Source of the DNA: Gemmatimonas phototrophica | Lineage (GTDB): Bacteria; Gemmatimonadota; Gemmatimonadetes; Gemmatimonadales; Gemmatimonadaceae | Direction: 5' to 3' | NCBI GenBank assembly: GCA_945869195.1 | Contig: CAMBNV010000009.1 | Coordinates: forward strand, 45,747 to 109,746 | Length of the DNA stretch: 64,000 nucleotides | Shown here: positions 8,797 through 16,757 of the stretch, in pieces | Position numbering within the stretch: the first letter of the stretch is position 1 | How the letters are laid out: each line of letters starts with the position of its first letter | Translations under genes and position numbers: made by a program | The notes under the pieces: model-generated | The model's input: the letters and a program-made list of their open reading frames with translations, nothing else | What the model was told of the DNA's origin: nothing | Database searches by the model: none

Positions 8797-9264
8797 GTGA
8801 CCGCGAACAAGCGCGACCGGCAGCAGGCGATTTTGGAGCTGATTGGCACCCGAGAGATCGGGAGCCAGGAGGAGCTGCGCCAGCTGCTACTGAAAGGCGG
8901 GTGGGACGTCACGCAGTCGACGCTCTCGCGTGACCTACGGGACCTGCGTATCGCGCGCATTCCGACCGACGATGGACTCCGGTACGTGGTGAACGAGGGG
9001 GCGGAAGAGAGTGCGCGAGCGCCGCTCTCCGCTCTCCTGCCCCAGCTGCTGGTGCGATTGGATAGCGTGAGTCATATGATCGTACTCAAGACGGTGAGTG
9101 GCGGAGCGCAGACGATCGCGCATGCCCTCGACCGTGAGGCGAGCGCCGACATCGTCGGCACGATCGCCGGCGACGACACCATCCTGATGATCTGCCGCAG
9201 CGATCACGCCCGTGAACGGATCGCGCGTCGCCTCGCTTCTCTCGGAATTCGTTCCGGTTTGTGA
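8797..9264 (+). CDS. argR: Arginine repressor ArgR
   Basis: Hexameric arginine-responsive regulator, about 155 residues. The N-terminal winged helix has the family signature VTQSTLSRDLRDL (recognition helix, residues 39-51). The C-terminal oligomerisation and arginine-binding domain contains IVGTIAGDDTILMIC, with the GDDT aspartates that contact arginine. The GTG at 8797 is preceded by ggaggc at a good spacing. It lies between argC (divergent) and argH (downstream), with ARG-box-like palindromes on both sides, so autoregulation and repression of both arms of the pathway are likely. Confidence 0.95.
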   Translation: MTANKRDRQQAILELIGTREIGSQEELRQLLLKGGWDVTQSTLSRDLRDLRIARIPTDDGLRYVVNEGAEESARAPLSALLPQLLVRLDSVSHMIVLKTVSGGAQTIAHALDREASADIVGTIAGDDTILMICRSDHARERIARRLASLGIRSGL

Positions 9265-9275
9265 TCCCTGTATTT

Positions 9276-9291
9276 TCGCATAGTTATGCGA
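9276..9291. promoter_or_regulatory. Perfect 16-bp palindrome upstream of argH, ARG-box-like
   Basis: TCGCATA-gt-TATGCGA is a perfect inverted repeat in the argR-argH gap. Its core cgcatagttatgcg fits TGNATWWWWATNCA at 9 of 12 defined positions and keeps the GCAT/ATGC arms. It lies about 70 bp upstream of the argH ATG. A single box would be a weaker ArgR target than a tandem pair. Confidence 0.5.
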
Positions 9292-9361
9292 GTTCTCTGC
9301 CCCTCAGCGCGATTCCCTGCTGCTCGGTCAGTGACGGACTCGCGTCCTCGAGGATTCGCCA

Positions 9362-10741
9362 ATGAGTGGGACCGAACACAAGCTGTGGGGTGGCCGTTTT
9401 GCCGGGGGCCCTGCCCCAGCGCTCGTCGCTGTCAATCGATCGATCACGACCGATCTGCGACTCTGGCCCTTTGACATCCAACTCTCCCAGGCCTGGGCCC
9501 GCGGCCTCGTGAGCGCGGGCGTACTTACGGCGCCCGAGGCGGAGGCGGTCGTGGCGGGGCTTGATCGCGTCGCTGGTCGTATCGCAGCAGGCGAAGCGCC
9601 CATGGCCTCCGATGAGGATGTGCACACCTTCGTCGACCGCCTGCTCCATGTAGAGGCCGGCGAGCCCGCCAGTCGGCTGCACACCGGCCGGAGCCGCAAC
9701 GACCAGGTCGCCACGGGCACTCGTCTCTGGGCCATGGACGCCTGTGATCGCGTCACCCTGATGGTCCGGGAGGTACAGGGCGCGTTGGTGGCGCAGGCCG
9801 AGTTGCATGTGGAGGCGCTGATGCCCGCCTATACCCACCTGCAACGCGCGCAGCCCGTCTCCGTCTGCCACTGGCTGCTCTCGCACTTTTGGCCGTTGGA
9901 GCGCGATCTCGCGCGCCTCGCCGCGGCGCGTGCCGGAGCCGCAGTGCTTCCGCTTGGCTCAGGTGCGATTGCCGGCTCGGCTTTTCCTGTGCCGCGCGAA
10001 CAGCTGCGCGAGGTCCTGGGGTTTCAGTCGATCTCACCTAACTCGATTGACGCTGTGGGCGATCGCGACTTCGTCGCCGAGGTGCTCTTTGCACTCTCGC
10101 TCTTAGGGGCGCACCTCTCCCGGATCGGAGAGGATCTGATTCTGTTCGGTTCCAGTGAGTTTGGCTTCGTCCGGTTTGGCGATGCCTTCTCCACCGGCTC
10201 GTCGATGATGCCGCAGAAGCGCAATCCCGACGCGCTGGAACTCGCGCGTGGGTCCGGTGCCAGGCTGCTCGGAGATCTGACGGCATTACTCGCGACACTC
10301 AAGGGGCTACCGAGCGGCTACAACAAGGACCTGCAAGAGGACAAACGCTCCCTCTTCGGGGCCGTCGATGCCGTGACGCTGCTCCTTCCCGCGGTCGCCG
10401 GTTCCATCGCAACACTCACGTTCGATCGCGCACGAATGCGGGCGGCCGTGACGAGTGCGATGATGGCGACCGACCTCGCGGACTATCTTGTGCGCAAGCG
10501 CGTGACCTTCCGGGACTCACATGGGGCCGTGGGACGCTTGGTGCGTGAAGCCGAAGAAAAGGGCATCGAGATGACCGCACTGTCGTTCGAGAGCTACGCG
10601 AAAGCCCATCCCGCCTTTGATCGCGACGTGTACGCCGAACTGGACCCCGAAAGCTCCCTGAGGCACCGAGAGCTCCCAGGAGGAACCGGTCTGATGGCCG
10701 TTCGCGAGCAGCTGCGAGTCGCCGCCGCGTTGCTTCAATAG
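9362..10741 (+). CDS. argH: Argininosuccinate lyase
   Basis: Final step of arginine biosynthesis: cleaves argininosuccinate to arginine and fumarate. About 459 residues of the fumarase/aspartase superfamily. It shows KLWGGRF at the N-terminus, LHTGRSRNDQVATGTR (conserved region 1), AYTHLQRAQPV with the catalytic-region His, and the superfamily signature GSSMMPQKRNPD (residues 280-291) with the flexible catalytic-Ser loop. ATG at 9362. It stands apart from argCBD but adjacent to argR. argG and argF are not in the window. An AT-rich inverted repeat with a T-run follows. Confidence 0.95.
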   Translation: MSGTEHKLWGGRFAGGPAPALVAVNRSITTDLRLWPFDIQLSQAWARGLVSAGVLTAPEAEAVVAGLDRVAGRIAAGEAPMASDEDVHTFVDRLLHVEAGEPASRLHTGRSRNDQVATGTRLWAMDACDRVTLMVREVQGALVAQAELHVEALMPAYTHLQRAQPVSVCHWLLSHFWPLERDLARLAAARAGAAVLPLGSGAIAGSAFPVPREQLREVLGFQSISPNSIDAVGDRDFVAEVLFALSLLGAHLSRIGEDLILFGSSEFGFVRFGDAFSTGSSMMPQKRNPDALELARGSGARLLGDLTALLATLKGLPSGYNKDLQEDKRSLFGAVDAVTLLLPAVAGSIATLTFDRARMRAAVTSAMMATDLADYLVRKRVTFRDSHGAVGRLVREAEEKGIEMTALSFESYAKAHPAFDRDVYAELDPESSLRHRELPGGTGLMAVREQLRVAAALLQ

Positions 10742-10793
10742 CGCGACAGATTCTTCTGGTAGCTGTGTAAATTGTTCTATTACATGAAGTTAG

Positions 10794-10819
10794 TAATATA
10801 CTAATATTTTAGTATATTA
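10794..10819. terminator. 11-bp perfect inverted repeat followed by T-runs
   Basis: TAATATACTAA-tatt-TTAGTATATTA forms an 11-bp stem with a 4-nt loop, followed by aaacttttttgttttt. The layout is that of an intrinsic terminator for argH. The stem is almost pure A/T and therefore weak, so an operator role is an alternative. Confidence 0.45.
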
Positions 10820-10917
10820 AACTTTTTTGTTTTTCTAAAACCGATCAATTGTTTTTGCTGCTTTGTGTGTTTCTGCCAGAAACCGAGTATGTGTTTGTTG
10901 AGACAACTTTTCTATGG

Positions 10918-10932
10918 TATTGACAGTCAATA
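10918..10932. promoter_or_regulatory. Perfect 15-bp palindrome upstream of the small regulator
   Basis: TATTGAC-a-GTCAATA, centred about 52 bp upstream of the start codon at 10977. It is directly followed by a shorter taac-7-gtta repeat. Dyads of this size in a promoter region are typical repressor operators; the obvious candidate ligand is the adjacent gene product. Confidence 0.5.
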
Positions 10933-10949
10933 ACTTAACTTGTTATCAT

Positions 10950-10977
10950 TAAATATTCTTGTACTAAGGAATATTTA
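10950..10977 (+). promoter_or_regulatory. Hairpin overlapping the start codon
   Basis: TAAATATTC-ttgtactaag-GAATATTTA is a perfect 9-bp inverted repeat whose right arm ends on the A of the start codon. The likely ribosome site aagga sits at the loop/stem boundary. It could act as an operator in DNA or as a start-masking hairpin in mRNA. Confidence 0.45.
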
Positions 10978-11351
10978 TGAGAGCAGTAACAACAGCGACA
11001 GCAGCAGTCGCTCTTGGAATGCGCAGGAAGGCACTCGATAACCTTCTCGGCCGCATTGACCTTCCAGCGGTCACTCCAGGCCGCCAGGGGGTGGAACGCC
11101 GCATTCCAGTGGCGCTGCTTCCCGAGTTGTTTCTGACAGCGGAACTTGTCGGTGAACTCAGTATTTCGGTTCGTTCTGCTTTCGCGCTCGCGCGACGCTT
11201 GGGGCAGGGAATGGCTCCGATCGGACCGTTCCTTCAGGTCATGGTAGACACCGCGGCGATTCAGCGGGAGATAGATCGGCGGCTCGAAGTCGCGATCGAG
11301 ACGGTCGTGCGTCGTCCAAGGGGGCGCCCACGGATGTCACCGGGGCCGTGA
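10977..11351 (+). CDS. Small putative DNA-binding protein
   Basis: 124 residues, not assigned to a named family. Residues 4-27 (VTTATAAVALGMRRKALDN) resemble a MerR/Xre-like helix-turn-helix with the A-x-x-L-G-x-x-x-x-x-L-x-N pattern. A short basic tail (RRPRGRPR, AT-hook-like) ends the protein. The body has normal local GC content, unlike the AT-rich palindrome-laden region in front of it. The start ATG is at 10977 after tactaagga. A bidirectional terminator lies just downstream, so it is a monocistron. Inference: an autoregulated repressor; the target is unknown. Confidence 0.55.
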   Translation: MRAVTTATAAVALGMRRKALDNLLGRIDLPAVTPGRQGVERRIPVALLPELFLTAELVGELSISVRSAFALARRLGQGMAPIGPFLQVMVDTAAIQREIDRRLEVAIETVVRRPRGRPRMSPGP

Positions 11352-11377
11352 TTCTGTTCGCTTGCGAGGGGGATGCA

Positions 11378-11411
11378 AAAGGCGCCCGGAGCAGAAGCTC
11401 CGGGCGCCTTT
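11378..11411. terminator. Bidirectional intrinsic terminator
   Basis: AAAGGCGCCCGGAGC-agaa-GCTCCGGGCGCCTTT is a 15-bp perfect stem with a 4-nt loop between two convergent genes, the small regulator (+) and cspA (-). Short T-runs exist on both strands. Confidence 0.85.
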
Positions 11412-11430
11412 CGATCGTGCACGGCGTGGC

Positions 11431-11640
11431 TTACGAAACCTTCGAGACGTTCTCAGCAGCGGGGCCCTTGGCTCCCTGCACGATGTCGAACTCGACGGCA
11501 TCGCCCTCTGCGAGTGACTTGAAACCGGAACCCTGGATCGCGCTGTAATGCACGAAGCAATCCTTGGTGCCGTTGTCCGGGGTGATGAACCCGAAGCCCT
11601 TCGCATCGTTGAACCACTTCACCTTGCCGGTCGTACGCAT
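11431..11640 (-). CDS. cspA: Cold-shock domain protein
   Basis: Single cold-shock (OB-fold) domain, 69 residues, that binds single-stranded RNA/DNA as a chaperone. RNP1 is KGFGFI and RNP2 is CFVHYSAI, both intact; the N-terminus TGKVKWFN is canonical. The ATG at 11640 is preceded on the minus strand by an aggag ribosome site. The roughly 210-bp upstream gap is long enough for an extended 5' leader as seen in other csp genes, but I see no defined structure in it. Confidence 0.93.
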   Translation of the reverse strand: MRTTGKVKWFNDAKGFGFITPDNGTKDCFVHYSAIQGSGFKSLAEGDAVEFDIVQGAKGPAAENVSKVS

Positions 11641-11851
11641 TCCCTACTCCTGATTTGGTGATTGTTGCCGGGAGCGGAACACGCCGACCCTGCACAATCG
11701 AGATCACGGGACGAAATAGATCCCCCGTGCTAGACCATCCACTCAGAGAGTCCGAGGGACGGAGGGAACGTATGGTGGTTTTAGCGAGTGCGCAACCCCC
11801 CACCTCGCCTACCTCGTCTTTTCGCCGCCCGGAGAGGGCCGGCCCCTCGAC

Positions 11852-12319
11852 TCAGGGAAGAGGCCGGGTGGCGTCCGCTCCAACTACCCGGTACGAGACG
11901 ACGAAGTACGGGGTGTCGCCTAGGCAGCTTGTCGGCAGCCCTCGGTGCTCGTCGTACTGGACGGCCACGCGCCCCGCCCCCATATCGCGCTCCAGGGCGC
12001 TCGCGAGGGAGTCGTTCCGGATAGTGAAGGTGAATATCTGAGGCGAGACGCCCGGGGCGGTCGCCATCGCGAGCTCGCCCTCCCAGGTTTTACAGACCCA
12101 GCCCTTCCTCGAGAGCTTTTGGACGTAGCCAGTCCGTGTCCCGCTCGAGTAGGCGTAGCTCATGGCCGCGGCCGACCAGAGCAGAAGCCCCGATAGAGGC
12201 AGGCCGAACAGGGTAAGGATCATGAGCTTCCCCCAATGTCGCCGAGCAAAGCCCGGCCGACGATCTTGGGCGCTCGTGGGTTCGGCGTTCGGCGCGCGCG
12301 GGGGGTCGTTTTGGGCCAT
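11852..12319 (-). CDS. Conserved single-pass membrane protein of unknown function
   Basis: About 155 residues. An N-terminal hydrophilic 30 residues (MAQNDPPRAP) is followed by one membrane segment (LMILTLFGLPLSGLLLW), then an extracytoplasmic domain with SRKGWVCKTWEGELAM and the C-terminal YDEHRGLPTSCLGDT. The GW-C-KT-WEGE pattern matches a widespread family that databases often mislabel as 6-phosphogluconate dehydrogenase; no dehydrogenase fold is visible. I start at the ATG at 12319; the frame stays open upstream, but that part is low-complexity Pro. Divergent from ispG. Function unknown. Confidence 0.7.
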   Translation of the reverse strand: MAQNDPPRAPNAEPTSAQDRRPGFARRHWGKLMILTLFGLPLSGLLLWSAAAMSYAYSSGTRTGYVQKLSRKGWVCKTWEGELAMATAPGVSPQIFTFTIRNDSLASALERDMGAGRVAVQYDEHRGLPTSCLGDTPYFVVSYRVVGADATRPLP

Positions 12320-12376
12320 AACAGTGCTCTCTTGGTCGGGAGGAATCGGCGGAAGGATAGTAAGTTGTTCAGGGCA

Positions 12377-12400
12377 GGGTGGGGTAGGGTAGGGAGTGGG
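12377..12400 (+). other. G-quadruplex-type motif upstream of ispG
   Basis: Runs of three or four G separated by one to three bases (GGG-t-GGGG-ta-GGG-ta-GGG-agt-GGG) lie on the plus strand about 75 bp upstream of the ispG start. It fits the G3+N1-7 rule. Confidence 0.5.
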
Positions 12401-12474
12401 CGTGCACCACCGACCCATCCCCAACTCTCCGACTGCCTGTTCTGCCGACGTATTCACCTCATGCCCTAACGTCC

Positions 12475-13704
12475 GTGCCGCCCTTCAAGCCCCGCCGCAC
12501 CTCCGTCACTGCCAGTGTGGGTGGCGTGCTGGTGGGTTCGACCCAACCGGTCGTCGTCCAGTCGATGACGAATACCGACACCGCCGACGCCGATGCGACG
12601 GCGATGCAGGTGGCCGCGCTCGCGAAAGCCGGATCGCAACTCGTGCGGATCACCGTGAACAACGACGCGGCGGCGGCGGCCGTGCCGGAACTCGCCGCGC
12701 GCCTAGCCGACATGGGTGTCACCGTGCCGATCATCGGTGACTTCCACTACAACGGACATCTGCTGCTCCGGAAGTATCCGAAGGCGGCGGCACTACTCGC
12801 CAAGTATCGGATCAATCCTGGTAACGTCGGAACCAAGCGGCGCGACGACAACTTCCGCACGATTGTCGAGGTGGCGGTCGAATACCAGAAGCCGGTGCGG
12901 ATCGGTGTGAACTGGGGATCGCTCGATCAGGACCTGCTCACCCAGTTGATGGACAAGAACGCGGCGCGCGCGGACCCCGTCGATGCGAAAGAGGTCTACT
13001 TCGAGGCGATGCTGGAGTCGGCGCTGCGCTCCGCAGCGCTCGCCGAAGAGTCCGGCCTGCGACACGACCAGATCCTCATCTCCGCGAAGATTTCGCAGGT
13101 GCAGGATCTCGTCACCGTGTATCGCCGTCTCGCGGCGCGTTGCGATTACCCGTTGCACCTCGGGCTGACAGAGGCGGGACTCGGCACCAAGGGTGTCGTC
13201 GCCACCACGGCGGCGCTCGCCATCCTGCTGAGCGAGGGGATTGGCGACACGATCCGCGTGTCGCTCACGCCGCGCCCCGGCGGAGATCGCACCGAGGAGG
13301 TCGTGGTGGCGCAGCAGATCCTACAGTCCCTGGAGCTGCGCTCCTTCACGCCACAGGTCACGGCCTGTCCGGGATGCGGGCGCACCACCTCGACGTTTTT
13401 CCAGCAGATGGCCGAAGATATTCAGAACTACCTTCGCGAGCAGATGCCCCTGTGGAAGGATTCACATCCCGGCGTCGAGGAGATGAAGGTCGCCGTGATG
13501 GGCTGTGTGGTGAATGGTCCGGGCGAGTCGAAACATGCGAATCTCGGCATCTCCCTCCCCGGCACGTTCGAGGATCCGAAGGCGCCGGTCTATGTGGACG
13601 GCAAGCTCCGCGTCACGCTCAAGGGTGACCATATCGTGGCCGAGTTCTTGGAGATCCTCAACGAGTATGTCGCGCGCACCTATCCGGCGGTCGAGCGGGT
13701 CTGA
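12475..13704 (+). CDS. ispG: 4-hydroxy-3-methylbut-2-en-1-yl diphosphate synthase
   Basis: Iron-sulfur enzyme of the MEP (non-mevalonate) isoprenoid pathway, turning MEcPP into HMBPP. About 409 residues of the bacterial two-domain type. The TIM barrel has [20 protein letters not shown] and YRINPGNVG. The C-terminal 4Fe-4S domain has the Cys pair in ACPGCGRTT and the third Cys in [10 protein letters not shown], all intact. Start GTG at 12475 after a stop-containing leader; no strong ribosome site. It implies isoprenoid synthesis by the MEP route. Its neighbours are unrelated in function. Confidence 0.95.
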   Translation: MPPFKPRRTSVTASVGGVLVGSTQPVVVQSMTNTDTADADATAMQVAALAKAGSQLVRITVNNDAAAAAVPELAARLADMGVTVPIIGDFHYNGHLLLRKYPKAAALLAKYRINPGNVGTKRRDDNFRTIVEVAVEYQKPVRIGVNWGSLDQDLLTQLMDKNAARADPVDAKEVYFEAMLESALRSAALAEESGLRHDQILISAKISQVQDLVTVYRRLAARCDYPLHLGLTEAGLGTKGVVATTAALAILLSEGIGDTIRVSLTPRPGGDRTEEVVVAQQILQSLELRSFTPQVTACPGCGRTTSTFFQQMAEDIQNYLREQMPLWKDSHPGVEEMKVAVMGCVVNGPGESKHANLGISLPGTFEDPKAPVYVDGKLRVTLKGDHIVAEFLEILNEYVARTYPAVERV

Positions 13705-13743
13705 CGGCGGCCGTGTCCGCAGAGGACGCGGCGAGGCGGTGCG

Positions 13744-14340
13744 TTAGACCGACGCGAGCCGGTCGACGAGATACGTCAGCTCGCTCATGATCGGGGCGTC
13801 GAACCCCACGGCCTTCAGGCGGTCACAGACGCCGCGATGCCAGACGAGTGTCCTGTCGCGCCCACCGTGGAATCGGCCCCAGACCGAGTCGGCATCGATC
13901 GTGCGGCCCAGGTCGGCGAGGATCGTGCCCGCGTGGTGGACCTTGTCGGCCGCACAGACCCAACGCGCGAGCTCTCCCGCGTCGACGAGGCGTGCGAGGT
14001 AGTCGGCGCGCGCCTCGTCGCGGGAGAACTCGACGCCGTCGTCGTCGAGCCGGCGCTTGGTCACGGCCAGGACCGCGCCCAGCACCTCTGCTCCGAACTT
14101 CGACCCGATTCGTTCCTCGAGCGCGTCGCGCGACCACCCGTTGCGAACGCAGTCCTCGATCACGTCATGGAGAATTCCAGCGACCACCGCGTCCTCGACG
14201 CACCCGTAGCGCGTGAGGATGATCGCGACATTCGCGGGCTGCGTGAGATAGGGCAACCGCGTGCCCTTCCGCACCTGGCGGTCATGGTGCTTCGCGGCGA
14301 AGGCGAAGGCGTGGTTGATACGGTCGGAGTAGCCTGTCAT
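13744..14340 (-). CDS. Small HD-domain hydrolase, MESH1/small-alarmone-hydrolase-like
   Basis: About 198 residues, the size of single-domain alarmone hydrolases. The HD-fold metal motifs are visible: AAKHHDRQVRKG (first His), ILHDVIED (HD pair) and CAADKVHHA (second Asp). The usual NHP after the RKG loop reads TQP, a non-metal position. No synthetase, TGS or ACT domain is present. By family it would remove the 3' pyrophosphate from (p)ppGpp or act on NADPH, but this is inferred. ATG at 14340 (MTGYSDRIN); the open frame further upstream looks non-coding. Confidence 0.75.
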   Translation of the reverse strand: MTGYSDRINHAFAFAAKHHDRQVRKGTRLPYLTQPANVAIILTRYGCVEDAVVAGILHDVIEDCVRNGWSRDALEERIGSKFGAEVLGAVLAVTKRRLDDDGVEFSRDEARADYLARLVDAGELARWVCAADKVHHAGTILADLGRTIDADSVWGRFHGGRDRTLVWHRGVCDRLKAVGFDAPIMSELTYLVDRLASV

Positions 14341-14391
14341 AGCGTGCGTGGGAGAAACATAGCCGTGCGAGGCCGCCAAAGCATGAACACA

Positions 14392-14835
14392 CTACCGGAC
14401 GATCGCCGACGCCAGTTGGAGATGGAACAGTGTCAGCGCGCACCCCTGGATGACCACGCCAGCCCCTGCGCCAATCAGTCCGAGACGACGCTCCAACCTC
14501 CATCCGACGACGACCAGCGTCACGCCCACGGCGATGGAGCTGAGATCGAGCCCGATGTTGAGCCAGACGAATCGGTCGAGTGACACCGCACCGGCGAGAT
14601 CGCGCAGCTGGAGTCCCCGGCGCATCCCCGTCGCGACGACCAACTCGATCAGCCCCCACGCGACCGACTGAATCGCGAATTGCGTGAGTAGCGTGGAGCC
14701 AAATCGCCGCACCCGGACCAGCGCGATCATCGCCGTACCAACACCGACGGAGAGCGCCGCCCAGACGAGGAGCTTGAGCACGTGCAGTCGCTCTACATCG
14801 AGTAGCGTATCGGCCCACTGTCCCTGTACGAGCAT
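14392..14835 (-). CDS. Four-helix integral membrane protein, unknown function
   Basis: 147 residues with four hydrophobic segments (residues about 20-40, 50-68, 88-108, 115-140) and short loops. No catalytic motif is recognised. Its ATG at 14835 lies just after the stop of the polysaccharide co-polymerase-like gene on the same strand, so the two are probably co-transcribed. It might assist envelope polysaccharide export, but that is only context. Confidence 0.6.
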   Translation of the reverse strand: MLVQGQWADTLLDVERLHVLKLLVWAALSVGVGTAMIALVRVRRFGSTLLTQFAIQSVAWGLIELVVATGMRRGLQLRDLAGAVSLDRFVWLNIGLDLSSIAVGVTLVVVGWRLERRLGLIGAGAGVVIQGCALTLFHLQLASAIVR

Positions 14836-14837
14836 GC

Positions 14838-16646
14838 TTAGGTGCTCTTGCGGTGGTGGTTGGGTTGATCAGAGGCCGGCGGCGCGGCGGCGAACGAGCC
14901 GCCGGATAGATGATTCCGGCGCTGGGAGAGCAGGGCCGCCAACTCCGCCCGCGACGGCAGTTCGGGTGGGGCGGTATCCCAGAGCACCAGACCCTGAATG
15001 CGCTGGTTGGCCGCACGTAGGAGGGCTAGCTCGCGTTCGAGATCGGCGACCGGCGTCGATCCCGCGGCGACGGTGAGGATCACGGGCGCCGCTTCCACAA
15101 GCAACGCAGCGAAGTCGACGCGGTCTGGCGGCGCCACGACAATGATCAACTCGAAACTGCCTCCCAATCGAACGAACGACGCCCTCAGCTCCTCCAACGC
15201 GGCGCCCGAGGGGTGGTCTGTTCGGTCCGTTCCCGCCGGCAAGAGCGTAATGGCCAGACCGTCGCGCGATCCGATGGGTCGCGCCACCTCCCGCCAGGTG
15301 AACGCGGCGGCGAGCGCGTCGCTCACACCCGGCGCTGACGGCTCACGAAAGGTGCGCGAGAGGGGAATGTTCTTGACATCAAGGTCCACCACGAGCGTCT
15401 GCCGATGGTCCGCCGCGGCCGCGATCGCAAGGCGCGCGGCCGTCGCGGCCACGATCACCGGATCGGTTCCGGTGACGATCGCGCTGCGCGCGCGCGTCCC
15501 GGTCGCGGTAAGGCCTAGGTACAGAATCCGGAACGGATCGATGCCGCTCGGATGGAATCGGGCCGGGCCGCTGAGCATCGCTTCGCGAATGGTCGCGAGC
15601 ACCGGCGCGCGGGCGACTCGTTCGGCCTCACGCGCGTCGGCCAGCGCTGGCGCGTTGATCTCCCGGCTCAGCGCGACTGCGAAGCGGATAAGCAGCCCAA
15701 GCACGAGGAGCGAAGCCATGGCGATCGCCGGCGAGACGCGGCCGAGTACGGGGCCGCGACTGCCTCGGTCATTCGCCATCTGTTGCGCAATCGCACGCGT
15801 CGTGAGCGAGTCGTGCGTTCGCTGCGCACTCGCCTGTGAGTCCTGCGCCGCGCGCAACCCCGCACTCGTGGCGATCGTGGGGGGCGTGGGGGGCGCGAGC
15901 GTCGGTGGGGCGGTGCCGGGTGCCGCCTCGGCGCCCAACATCGGCTCCGCAACCGAGGCTCCGGGGGTCGCGCGTGCTTCGAGTTCGCTCCGCCGATTCT
16001 CGGCGATGGCGACGATCGTGTTCCCCGCGCGGTCGATGAGCGCCTGGAGTCCCTGGCGGCTCGCGACCGTCTCGGCGTCGACAGCGACCGACCGCGCGCG
16101 CGCGTCATAGGAGCGCAGCGAGTTCACGAGACCGCGCATCCGTGGGCCCCTGCTCAAGGCCGGACTCTCCGACAGCGCGATCCACGCGGCGACGGTGTGC
16201 TCACGTCGCGCCCGAGCGATCCGCGCTGAAAGGTCAACCACCGCGGGGGAGAGGTCTTGGCGCGTCGTGGCACCAATCGCGGTGGCGGGCCCCGGCGCGC
16301 GACTCTGCGAAGGTGCGGCTTGAGGGGCAGGCGCCTGGAGGCGGGCCCTCCGGTGCACTGAATCCGCGACGCTCACGGCGACGCCGGCCTCCCGCAGACG
16401 CTGCGCGCTCCGCAACGTATCGGCGGCCAACTGACGGCTCGACGCGCGGCTGGCTGACTCCGGGTCGCCGCCGAAGAGGGAGACCCCGAGGGCGAGCAGC
16501 GTGAGCGTGCCCAACGAGAGGCCCCACGCCTTGATGAATCGGGCCGACCGTCGCGCCGCGAGCGCCGCGCGGGCAGCAAGCCACTCATGTCCGCGGGCCC
16601 GACGAGGTCGGGGAGTCCACGGGGGGCCGCTTGGTGGGGTCGTCAT
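14838..16646 (-). CDS. Wzc-like polysaccharide co-polymerase with degenerate nucleotide site
   Basis: 602 residues. Layout: cytosolic N-terminus, first membrane segment (GLSLGTLTLLALGVSLF, residues 43-59), a long Ala/Arg-rich periplasmic region about 260 residues long, a second membrane segment (AIAMASLLVLGLLIRFAVAL, near 325-345), then a ParA/BY-kinase-like cytosolic domain. The Walker A position reads VTGTDPVIVAATAA, lacking GKS/T. A Walker A'-like LVVDLDVKN and a Walker-B-like ELIIVVAPPDRVD follow. The C-terminus (RNHLSGGS...HHRKST) has no tyrosine cluster. It is probably a chain-length or assembly protein without kinase activity, or a pseudo-kinase. Assignment is by architecture, not by strong motif. 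Confidence 0.6.
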   Translation of the reverse strand: MTTPPSGPPWTPRPRRARGHEWLAARAALAARRSARFIKAWGLSLGTLTLLALGVSLFGGDPESASRASSRQLAADTLRSAQRLREAGVAVSVADSVHRRARLQAPAPQAAPSQSRAPGPATAIGATTRQDLSPAVVDLSARIARARREHTVAAWIALSESPALSRGPRMRGLVNSLRSYDARARSVAVDAETVASRQGLQALIDRAGNTIVAIAENRRSELEARATPGASVAEPMLGAEAAPGTAPPTLAPPTPPTIATSAGLRAAQDSQASAQRTHDSLTTRAIAQQMANDRGSRGPVLGRVSPAIAMASLLVLGLLIRFAVALSREINAPALADAREAERVARAPVLATIREAMLSGPARFHPSGIDPFRILYLGLTATGTRARSAIVTGTDPVIVAATAARLAIAAAADHRQTLVVDLDVKNIPLSRTFREPSAPGVSDALAAAFTWREVARPIGSRDGLAITLLPAGTDRTDHPSGAALEELRASFVRLGGSFELIIVVAPPDRVDFAALLVEAAPVILTVAAGSTPVADLERELALLRAANQRIQGLVLWDTAPPELPSRAELAALLSQRRNHLSGGSFAAAPPASDQPNHHRKST

Positions 16647-16686
16647 TCGACTGAAGTATCGCCTGCCGTCGTCCTGAGTGCGAAGC

Positions 16687-16714
16687 GGGCGGCGAGGAAT
16701 GCTCCTCGCCGCCC
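16687..16714 (-). terminator. Terminator-type hairpin after the cupredoxin gene
   Basis: GGGCGGCGAGGA-atgc-TCCTCGCCGCCC, a perfect 12-bp stem with a 4-nt loop. It lies about 45 bp past the stop of the minus-strand cupredoxin gene and just upstream of the next minus-strand gene. No long T-run follows. Confidence 0.65.
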
Positions 16715-16757
16715 GATCGATCGTCCGTGCCTGCGCGCGGGCGCCCGCGCGGGAGGG

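Larger units (their letters stand above)
10742..10976. other. AT-rich intergenic control region
   Basis: 235 bp between argH and the small regulator are strikingly AT-rich compared with the GC-rich surroundings on both sides. The stretch holds at least three perfect inverted repeats (10794-10819, 10918-10932, 10950-10977), poly-T/A runs and no convincing ORF. The change in composition is abrupt at both edges. Confidence 0.85.
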
